NCBI GenBank assembly: GCA_016928605.1
Contig: JAFGKN010000110.1
Coordinates: forward strand, 1-17,683
Origin: Planctomycetota bacterium
GTDB taxonomy: Bacteria; Planctomycetota; UBA8108
DNA length: 17,683 nucleotides
Reading direction: 5' to 3'
Part shown: positions 1-7,276 of the stretch, in pieces
Numbering within the stretch: the stretch's first letter is position 1
Layout: every line of letters starts with the position of its first letter
Notes under the pieces: generated by a model
The model's database searches: none
What the model saw: the letters and a program-made list of their open reading frames with translations, nothing else
What the model was told of the DNA's origin: nothing
Made by a program: the position numbers and the translations under genes

Positions 1-1
1 C

Positions 2-3000
2 CGAGCTCCGTTCGGGCTCTCCGACTGGGCGCAGCCGGCGGCTCTCGGCGAGGAGACGGCCTTCGAGACGGCGTACACGCCGCCGCCGGCGGCCAGCAGC
101 TCGGGATCGCTGCGCCCGGGGCAGAAGCTGCGGCTCTGGCTGCAGCGCGCGCCGGTCCCGGCCGACCGCAGGGTGACGTCGATCACGCTGCCGGATCTGC
201 CCGGAGCGAAGATCGCCGGCCTCACGCTGGGATACCGGGAGGGATTCGCTCTGCCCGGCCGTCCCGAGCCGGCCCCGCCCGAGCCGGCGCCGGTCGCCAT
301 CTTCGCCGAGACCGGCTTCCCGCGCTACTTCAGCGACACGGGCTTGACGGCGGAGAGGATCCGCGCGGCGCTCGAGCGCGGAGGGATCGCATCGTCGATC
401 CTGGGCCTCGACCATCTGCTCGACCCCGAGGTGCTCGATCCCGCCCGGTTCCCGGTGCTCGTCCAGCCCTACGGCAACACCTTCCCCGTCGACGCCGCCG
501 ATGCTCTGCGCGAGTACCGCCGCCGGGGGGGCGCGATGGTGCACTGCGGAGTCCCCTTCACCCACCCCACCGTCCGGACGAGCTACGGCAACTGGCTGGA
601 CCTCGGCCACAGCGGGGACTTCGCCGCGGCCTCCGCCCCGCGATGGATAGGCGGCGGCTCGTTCCGGAACACATCGGCATCGCGCATCTCCGCGGTGGGC
701 GAGGGAGCGGCCTGGGGCCTGGAAGGCCTCCCCTGGCCTCGGCTCGAGCCCGGCGACCTCTACGGCCCGGGCGACGGCGGCGCCCAGGTGCTCGACGCCG
801 CTTCGTTCGGGGAGGGCGCGGAGGTGATCCCCCTCATCGTCGTCGGCGGCGATCTCCAGGCCCCCTGGTCGGCCGCCGTGAAGCGCACCGGCGGAGAGTT
901 CGCGTCCGCCCTCGACGTCTGGACCGCCTCGGCCGTGATCTGGCTCGAGGCGGAGCGGCCGCTCACCCGGCTGCACGTCGAGCTGATGGCGCGCGGAGCG
1001 GCCTGGTGCCTGAGGACACGCGGCCTCCTGAGCGAGGAGGAGTGGAAGGAGATCGCGCGCCCGCTGACGCTGGAGGATCTCGCTGAGCCGCTGCCGGAGC
1101 CGGTGGATCCTGCCCCGGAGCTCTCCGCGCGGCTCCCCTCCTGCGAGGTGACGCGCCGGAGGATCTTCGCGGTCTCCACGGAAAGCCTCGCCCCCTCGGA
1201 GAAGGTGCTCCTCGCCAGCGCGCAGGGGCTGCTCAACCGCAGGGGCGCCGACGCTCTCTACCTGATCGACGGAGCCGGGGACCGGGCGTGGCTGGAACAT
1301 CTGCGCCGCGAGGAGTACGTGGAGAGCCTGCGGGAGGTCTCGCCCCGCGATGCCCTCGACAGGCTGGGGCACCGCCGCTCGGTGCTCGTCGATCCAGACC
1401 TGTACGGATCGCTGAACCTCGCCGCGATGATCGCGAGCGTGGAGGAGATCCTCGTCGCCTACCCAGGAGATGTGGACCGCTACCGGCTCGAGCCCGTGGC
1501 CGATCTGCGAGGCCTCTTCCGGAGCGGCCCGGAGATGACGGCCTGGGCGATCGAGAACGTCCTCCCGCGTGCGAGACCCGGCATCCTCGCCTCGTGGCCG
1601 CCGGTCGCGGAGGAGTGGCGCCTCCTCGACTACCTCGTCGCGCAGCGCTTGTTCACCTTCTGGCTCCCCGCGGAGTCCGAGCGCTCCGCCTTCGGCGAGG
1701 ACACGTCCCTCCAGCGGGAGCTGGTCGACCGGCTCCTGGCCTCGACTCCCGCGGCGACCGCGGTCATCGGCGCGCTCGGCAGCGGCGAGAGGGGCCTGGG
1801 TCGACCGCTCCTGACGGAGCTGTCGCGCCACGGCAAGTACTTCGTCAGCCTGGAGGGCGCATCGAATCTGAGCTTCTCGTCCAGCCTCAGGCCCAGGAAG
1901 CCGCTCCGGATCGCCCCGCCGCCCCGGCCGCGAGCGGTGGATCCAGAGAAGATCTACGTCGCGTTCAGCGCTCCGCCCATCACCCCTGCGACGCTGTCCG
2001 CATCCAGGACGCTGCTGGCGAGAACGCCGACGGCGGCCGCTCCTGCGCGGAGTCGCGCGATCGCGACTGCCAGGCTCCTCCGGCGGGTGCCCGTCCCGGC
2101 GGTCGAGCAGGCTAGGGCGGCCGCGGCGCCGGCCTCCGCAGGGGTCCCACCGGAGCTCGTGGGACGCGCGCTGCACCCAGCGGCGAGGGACCTCCTCCCG
2201 GTCGAGGTCGAGCTGGCGCTCAAGGCGTCAGGGCTCGAGAGCCCCACCGGCCTCGACGGACCGGGGGCCTTCCTGCCGGACGTGTTCGGATCCGCCTGGG
2301 GCTCCCGCCGTCCGGAGGTCCTGGCGGCCCTGCTCGGCCGGGCGGGCTCGCTCCTCGATGCGCCGGAGACCGGCTCTCTCTGCCTGACGTTCGAGACCCT
2401 GCCCGCGGCTCCGCTGGATGACTCGCTGCTGAGGCTCCTCCCCGAGGGCACGGGCATCTTCTGCACCGCACCGCGGGCGCAGATCGACGAAGATCTCGTC
2501 CGATCGGCGCTCGAGGCCCCCGTCCCGATCTTCCAGGACATCACACCCGAGGCGCTCCGGAGCCTGCTCTCGGCGGAGAGCGCAGGCTCGGCTCCACTCG
2601 CGCCTCGCCCCCTCTTTCTCCACCTCTCCTCGGGCGCGGCGGCGGCCGCCGAGAGGGAAGGGCTCCTCGGAGACCCCGTGGTCGTGGTCAGCCCCGCCGA
2701 GCTCGCGCTCCTGGCTCGAGACTTCGGCCGGCGCCACCGGCTGGAAGCGCTGCGGCACGTCGCGCCGGGAGCCGTCTGGAAGTACAACGACCGCGGCGAG
2801 GACCTCGGCGCGGCCTGGCGCGCCCCGAGCTTCGACGATGCGCAGTGGGCGCAGGGGCACGCCGAGCTGGGCTACGGCGACGGGGACGAGACGACCGCGC
2901 TCGATTACGGCGAGGACGACAGGAGCAAGCGGCCCTGCTACTACTTTCGCCGCCGCTTCACCGTCGAGGGGAGTCCGCAGACCTCCGCCCTCGTCCTGGA

Positions 3001-3337
3001 AGCCCTGGTCGACGACGGCTGCGCCATCTACATCGGCGGGATCGAGCGGCTGCGGCACAACCTGCCCGAGGGAGACATCGGCTACTCGACGAGCGCCATC
3101 CGTGCGATCGGAGGCAGCGACGAGAGCCGGTGGATCCAGCGCCCGCTCTCCGCGGACATCCTCGTCAGCGGCGAGAACACCATCGCCGTCGAGGTGCACC
3201 AGAGCGACGGAGCGAGCTCGGATCTGAGCTTCGATCTCAAGCTGACGGCGTATCGATGGGCGCCCCGCGAGGCTCCGCCGGCTCCCGCGGCGGAGGATGC
3301 CCCCGATCCGGCCGAGTCCTCCGGCGACGGGTCGTGA
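2..3337 (+). CDS. Large GxGYxYP-related protein, 5'-truncated by window edge
   Basis: The frame is open and protein-like from base 2, so the gene starts outside the window; the GTG at 173 is probably internal. About 1111 residues are visible. Numbered from that GTG: residues ~40-285 resemble an amidotransferase/ThuA-type alpha/beta domain, with an MVHCG segment near 122. Residues ~322-590 match the N-terminal part of GxGYxYP putative glycoside hydrolases (an 'AQGLLNRRG' segment, then 'SVLVDPDLYGSLNLAAM'). Residues ~690-800 resemble its C-terminal part, but the signature reads GPGAFLPD. Residues ~863-1030 form a galactose-binding-like beta-sandwich (WKYNDRGEDLG, CYYFRRRFTV, AVEVHQS). An Ala/Pro/Arg-rich stretch at ~600-660 sits where an acidic DGDN-type motif is expected. 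This suggests an extracellular carbohydrate-related protein, possibly not catalytic. The true start and any signal peptide are not visible. The family assignment is from memory of motifs. Confidence 0.8.
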   Translation, partial: RAPFGLSDWAQPAALGEETAFETAYTPPPAASSSGSLRPGQKLRLWLQRAPVPADRRVTSITLPDLPGAKIAGLTLGYREGFALPGRPEPAPPEPAPVAIFAETGFPRYFSDTGLTAERIRAALERGGIASSILGLDHLLDPEVLDPARFPVLVQPYGNTFPVDAADALREYRRRGGAMVHCGVPFTHPTVRTSYGNWLDLGHSGDFAAASAPRWIGGGSFRNTSASRISAVGEGAAWGLEGLPWPRLEPGDLYGPGDGGAQVLDAASFGEGAEVIPLIVVGGDLQAPWSAAVKRTGGEFASALDVWTASAVIWLEAERPLTRLHVELMARGAAWCLRTRGLLSEEEWKEIARPLTLEDLAEPLPEPVDPAPELSARLPSCEVTRRRIFAVSTESLAPSEKVLLASAQGLLNRRGADALYLIDGAGDRAWLEHLRREEYVESLREVSPRDALDRLGHRRSVLVDPDLYGSLNLAAMIASVEEILVAYPGDVDRYRLEPVADLRGLFRSGPEMTAWAIENVLPRARPGILASWPPVAEEWRLLDYLVAQRLFTFWLPAESERSAFGEDTSLQRELVDRLLASTPAATAVIGALGSGERGLGRPLLTELSRHGKYFVSLEGASNLSFSSSLRPRKPLRIAPPPRPRAVDPEKIYVAFSAPPITPATLSASRTLLARTPTAAAPARSRAIATARLLRRVPVPAVEQARAAAAPASAGVPPELVGRALHPAARDLLPVEVELALKASGLESPTGLDGPGAFLPDVFGSAWGSRRPEVLAALLGRAGSLLDAPETGSLCLTFETLPAAPLDDSLLRLLPEGTGIFCTAPRAQIDEDLVRSALEAPVPIFQDITPEALRSLLSAESAGSAPLAPRPLFLHLSSGAAAAAEREGLLGDPVVVVSPAELALLARDFGRRHRLEALRHVAPGAVWKYNDRGEDLGAAWRAPSFDDAQWAQGHAELGYGDGDETTALDYGEDDRSKRPCYYFRRRFTVEGSPQTSALVLEALVDDGCAIYIGGIERLRHNLPEGDIGYSTSAIRAIGGSDESRWIQRPLSADILVSGENTIAVEVHQSDGASSDLSFDLKLTAYRWAPREAPPAPAAEDAPDPAESSGDGS

Positions 3338-3381
3338 GCCGGCCGCCGCTCCCGCGATGCGCATGGCTCCCCCGCCGAGGC

Positions 3382-3397
3382 CCGAGCCGCGGCTCGG
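3382..3397. repeat. 16-bp perfect palindrome in the intergenic gap
   Basis: CCGAGCCGCGGCTCGG is a perfect palindrome 45 bp after the stop of the GxGYxYP-like gene. It can fold into a 6-bp stem with a CGCG loop. No T-run follows, so it is a poor intrinsic terminator. It could be a protein-binding site or chance in GC-rich DNA. Nothing else was recognised between 3338 and 3474. Confidence 0.3.
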
Positions 3398-3474
3398 CGA
3401 GGGGAAGACCGTCGAGCCCGCCTCCCCGCCCGGACGGACTTTGCCTCGGGATGCCGCCCCCCGAGGGTCGATAG

Positions 3475-5736
3475 ATGCTGGTGAAAGGGAGCGCTCCGCG
3501 CGCCGTGCCTTCCGATACTCTGAGAGCGGAGGGTCTTCACGGCGGGTTGCGGCCCGGCGGCAGGGCGGACGAAGAACCTCAGGCGGCGTGCCCCTGTTCG
3601 GCGAGCGGCGCGGACCTCGCGCCCGCGATCGGCATGCAGTCCACGGGAGAGAGAGTTCCATCCGGAGAAGCGACGTCGGAGAGCCCCGAGGATCTCGTCC
3701 GCAAGGTCTCGTCCGATCTCCTCCAGTGCCAGAGCTACGCCGGGCTCTACTTCCGCGAGCACCCTCGCGTCGTGAGCCTGACCGAGGAGATCGCCGGCCG
3801 GCTGAGTCGGTTCGAGGAGCTGACCGGCGGCCCGCTGGCGTTCGATGCGGCCCGGGTCCTCGAGGACGCCGCCCTCCTCGGCACCGAGGACCACGCGACG
3901 CCCGAGCTCAGGCTCGCCCGCCTCCTCGAGAGCCGCCTCATCGAGAAGATCGTCCTTCCCGCCAGGACCTCGGCGGACGAGATCTTCCGCTTCTCGGCCC
4001 TTCTACGGGAGGACGTGCAGAACCGAGGAGAGGAGAGCCGGCTCTCCCTGGGCGCCGAGACATGGCCCCACCTGGAGATCTACTGCTTCGAAGTTCGCGA
4101 CATCCCGCTCGGGACCGCCGCGGAGGGCGATTCCCACTCCGGCCGGCTCGTGATCCACGATCAGGCTCTCGAGAATCTGATCGCCGCCTGTCCCGAGCCG
4201 GTCCGGAGCTCGATCATCGAATCGCTGCACGACCCGGAGACCATCGCGAGGCTCTCCGACATCGCCGAGACGATGAGAGCGCGCGTCGGGAGATCCGCCG
4301 GAGCGAAGGACCACCAGGTCAACCTTCTCTGCGAGATCATCAGCGCTTCCCTCGACCGCGCGCGAAGCGCGGACGGCGGTGACATCGAGCCGCAGGCCGT
4401 CGTGGGGAACGTCCGGGATCTGATCGGTTTCATCGAGAGCAACATAGGCTCGGTGGCCCGGCGGACGAGCGCGCGGGCGGGGTCCGCGGATGCATCTCCC
4501 CTCTCGGAGAAGATCGCAGCGCTCTCCGAGCACCATTCGAGCTTCTCGCGGGAGGCCGAGGCCCTCCAGGAGCAGAAGCGCCAGCTCGCCGCCATCTTCC
4601 AGTCGTACCGATCCGCGAGCGACGAGGACTCGACGCATCTCGGCTCCGATGGAGCCGCCTCGAAGCTCGATGCCCGGCAGATCCTCGACGCGGTGAAGCG
4701 GGAGGGCAAGACCTGCGCCGAGAAGAAGCCCGGGGTCGATCCCACGGCGGAGCTGGAGGCCATCCGGTACGACATCGAGGAGATCCGGCAGGGGCTCGAT
4801 GGGATGGATGCTCATGCCCCGCTGGCCTGCGTCTATCTGGACCTGCTCGAGCGGGAGGAGACGCGGGAGAGCGCTCTCGGCCGGCATGCCGCCGTCGTGG
4901 GGATTCTCCTCGAGGCCCGGGAGAACGAGAGCAGCTACCGCCGTCTGATCTGGGACATCGCCCACTGCGCGCGCAGCTCGAGTTCAAAGCACGGCGAGGA
5001 GCTTCTCATCGCGCTCCTCGAGAGATCGGAATCGCCCGAGGCGCTCGCAGCCTCCCTCGAGGCCATCGCCCTCCCGGGGAACGACGATCCCGTGCTCCTC
5101 CACCTCCTCCACGAGATCGTCGAGAGGAAGCGCGCCCAGGCGATTCCCCTCCTCAGCCTACTCTGCTGCGGCAGCCACCATGGACTGCGCCGCACCGCCC
5201 GGGAGCGCCTGATCGCCCTGTCGAAGAATCCGGTACTTCTCGCCCAGTGGATCCGAACGGACATGGAATGCTTCCTGAACGAGGAGTCCTACCGCCGGGT
5301 CCACCAGCTGCTCGGCGCGCGGCGCCTCGCAGGCTCGCTCCGTGAGTTCCTGTCCGATGCGCCGATCGAGGAGACGAGCCGCTTCCTCGAGGGAGTCCGC
5401 CCCGACTGGCCGGGCGCAGAGGAGATCCTTCTGGCGGCGCTCGAGCACGGCTCTCCGGAGCTCAGGCGGTACACCCTGGGCACGCTCCACCGCGTTCCCT
5501 CGCCGGTCGTCATCACCACGCTCATCGAGACCGTGAAGCTCAACAACTACCGCGACAAGCTCGACGCGGGCGAGGCGGAGGCCGCGATCAGCTCCCTGCT
5601 CGAGATCGACACCCCGCGCACGAGGGAGTTCCTGGAGGAGATCCGGAGCGGCCGCGACTGGCTCCGCCGCCCTTACAGCAAGGAGATCCGTCAGGTGCTG
5701 GCCCGGCTCACCGCGCACGGGAAGGAGACCGGCTGA
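3475..5736 (+). CDS. Helical-repeat (HEAT-like) protein with central coiled coil
   Basis: 753 residues with the ATG at 3475, which has GAGGG (3463-3467) seven bases upstream. The first ~53 residues look poorly coding, with many A/T third positions, so the ATG at 3634 (MQSTGER) is a real alternative. No signal peptide or membrane segment is seen, so the protein is probably cytoplasmic. Residues ~72-205 form an alpha/beta module (FREHPRV, then LARLLESRLIEKIVL, then a TSADEIFRFSALL segment) that resembles the start of the next gene's protein. Residues ~343-378 are a probable coiled coil (EALQEQKRQLAAIF). Residues ~450-745 are paired amphipathic helices typical of HEAT-like solenoids, ending in 'WLRRPYSKEIRQVL'. 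No catalytic motif was seen. The stop is one base from the HD-GYP start, so the two are almost certainly one operon; a scaffold or partner role for the HD-GYP protein is inferred. Confidence 0.8.
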   Translation: MLVKGSAPRAVPSDTLRAEGLHGGLRPGGRADEEPQAACPCSASGADLAPAIGMQSTGERVPSGEATSESPEDLVRKVSSDLLQCQSYAGLYFREHPRVVSLTEEIAGRLSRFEELTGGPLAFDAARVLEDAALLGTEDHATPELRLARLLESRLIEKIVLPARTSADEIFRFSALLREDVQNRGEESRLSLGAETWPHLEIYCFEVRDIPLGTAAEGDSHSGRLVIHDQALENLIAACPEPVRSSIIESLHDPETIARLSDIAETMRARVGRSAGAKDHQVNLLCEIISASLDRARSADGGDIEPQAVVGNVRDLIGFIESNIGSVARRTSARAGSADASPLSEKIAALSEHHSSFSREAEALQEQKRQLAAIFQSYRSASDEDSTHLGSDGAASKLDARQILDAVKREGKTCAEKKPGVDPTAELEAIRYDIEEIRQGLDGMDAHAPLACVYLDLLEREETRESALGRHAAVVGILLEARENESSYRRLIWDIAHCARSSSSKHGEELLIALLERSESPEALAASLEAIALPGNDDPVLLHLLHEIVERKRAQAIPLLSLLCCGSHHGLRRTARERLIALSKNPVLLAQWIRTDMECFLNEESYRRVHQLLGARRLAGSLREFLSDAPIEETSRFLEGVRPDWPGAEEILLAALEHGSPELRRYTLGTLHRVPSPVVITTLIETVKLNNYRDKLDAGEAEAAISSLLEIDTPRTREFLEEIRSGRDWLRRPYSKEIRQVLARLTAHGKETG

Positions 5737-5740
5737 GATG
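5722..5740 (+). promoter_or_regulatory. RBS and coupled start of the HD-GYP gene
   Basis: AAGGAG at 5722-5727 lies inside the last codons of the upstream gene, ten bases before the ATG at 5738. The upstream TGA (5734-5736) is separated from that ATG by a single base. This arrangement favours translational coupling and supports the chosen start. Confidence 0.65.
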
Positions 5741-7276
5741 GACTTCGATTACCGCGCGTTCAGCAAGGCCGCCGAAGTCTTCCGCGCTGTCAGCACGGCC
5801 CTCAACGACCTCCAGGTCTACACGGAGAAGCATCCGCACTTCCAGGAGTCCCTCGAGACGGCCCACTCCGCGATTCAGGGCTACTTCGAGTCGTATCCGG
5901 AGAGCCGGAGCATCACGTTCACGGTCCGGGGAGAGCGCGCCGAGTTCCGCAAGGTCCCGCTGGTCAACACGGGAGCGCAGGGAGCGCGGCTCGTCAAGGT
6001 TCTGAAGGCGGCGCACGCCGCCGGCCTGCAGATCCAGCAAGGCATCAGCGCAGAGGGGTGCCGGCAGCTGGTCGCCTCGCTGATCCGGCGGGCCAGGGAG
6101 GGGAGCGCCGGGCCACTCGCCGGTCACTCGGCGGCCGCGGCTTCGGACGAGGCGGGCGACACCGCCGGCTTCCGGCTCGTCTCCGAGGAGGAGGCCCGGA
6201 GGATCCAGCTCGAGATCGCAGGATACGCGGAGGCGGGGTGTGAGAGTGAGCAGAGGATCGTGCCGCTGGGCGAGCTCAGCGTCTCGGATGCATCGCTCGA
6301 CAGCCTGCTCGCGAGCCACCACGTCCTCATCTCGAACCTCGAGGCCGGCAACTCGGTGGACATCGACCTGATCCGGAGCACGACCGACCAGGCCGTGGCG
6401 CTGGCGCGGTCCTCGGGTTCCTTCTCGATCCCGGGGCTCAGCCGAAGCTATTTCGATGACTTCACCTTCCATCACTCCGTCAACGTCTGCCTCCTGGCGA
6501 CGCAGCTCATCTCGATGGCGACCTCGGACGAGGAGAAGATCGGCCGCATCTCCCTGGCGGCGCTGCTCCACGACGCGGGGAAGATGAGGATCCCGAGAGA
6601 GATCCTCCACAAGCCGGGGCCCCTCACGGATGCGGAGTTCGCCGAGGTCCAGAAGCATCCGCTGCTGGGAGCTGACATCCTTCTGAGCATCGACGGCATC
6701 GATCCTCTGTGCGTCTCGGTCGCCTTCGGCCATCACCTCCACGGGGGAGGCAGGTCCTACCCGCTCACGAAAACGCCGTATCAGGGGGACTGGGTCACCC
6801 GTCTCGTCTCCGTGGTGGACATCTACGAGGCGCTCACCTCGGTCCGCCCCTACAAGAAGGGCCTCTCGCCCAGCACGGCCTTCGAGGTGATGCTCGCGAT
6901 GCCTGGCCTGCAGGACAAGAAGCCCTACGTCAAGATGCTCTACGACTCGATCGGGCCCTTCCCGCTCGGCACGTACGTGGAGCTCTCCACGGGAGAGCGT
7001 GCCATGGTCGTCGGCCGCAGCGAGAGGTTCCCCCGCCGGCCGAAGGTCTGCGTGCTCACGGACCCGGAGGGCAACCGGCTGCCCCGGTGCACGACCCTCG
7101 ACCTGGCCGACATGAGCGCCGCCGGGGACGTGAGTCGGATGCCGACGATCCGGCGCTCCGTCGTCCCGCAGGCCCCTGGAGACGATCCGCTGGAGATGGA
7201 GATCGAGCCGGAGCCGAGGGAGATCCTGGGCGCCAGCATCCTGAGCGATGCGGATCTCATGGCCCGGGAGGGCTAG
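5738..7276 (+). CDS. HD-GYP-type domain protein with altered GYP motif
   Basis: 512 residues, no transmembrane segment. Residues ~8-118 form an N-terminal module like that of the upstream protein (YTEKHPHF, LVKVLKAAHAAGLQI, GISAEGCRQLV). Residues ~240-385 are an HD-GYP metal-dependent phosphohydrolase core: H246, H278-D279 in LLHDAGK, H307 in KHPLLGAD, H332-H333, and D361 in VVDIYEALTSVRPY. Canonical HD-GYP enzymes hydrolyse cyclic di-GMP or related cyclic dinucleotides. All metal-ligand positions I can identify are kept, but the usual HHExxDGxGYP reads HHLHGGGRSYP, with Glu to Leu, Asp to Gly, and Ser for the Gly of GYP. Activity or substrate may therefore differ. Residues ~405-455 resemble the small beta extension often found after such domains. 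Inferred role: cyclic-nucleotide signalling with the upstream partner. The 3' end overlaps the convergent GreA-fusion gene by 20 bp. Confidence 0.92.
   Translation: MDFDYRAFSKAAEVFRAVSTALNDLQVYTEKHPHFQESLETAHSAIQGYFESYPESRSITFTVRGERAEFRKVPLVNTGAQGARLVKVLKAAHAAGLQIQQGISAEGCRQLVASLIRRAREGSAGPLAGHSAAAASDEAGDTAGFRLVSEEEARRIQLEIAGYAEAGCESEQRIVPLGELSVSDASLDSLLASHHVLISNLEAGNSVDIDLIRSTTDQAVALARSSGSFSIPGLSRSYFDDFTFHHSVNVCLLATQLISMATSDEEKIGRISLAALLHDAGKMRIPREILHKPGPLTDAEFAEVQKHPLLGADILLSIDGIDPLCVSVAFGHHLHGGGRSYPLTKTPYQGDWVTRLVSVVDIYEALTSVRPYKKGLSPSTAFEVMLAMPGLQDKKPYVKMLYDSIGPFPLGTYVELSTGERAMVVGRSERFPRRPKVCVLTDPEGNRLPRCTTLDLADMSAAGDVSRMPTIRRSVVPQAPGDDPLEMEIEPEPREILGASILSDADLMAREG

Noticed and set aside
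1951..2160. Frameshift in the GxGYxYP-like gene
   Set aside because: The other two forward frames give no sequence closer to the family, and the current frame regains family-like sequence downstream.
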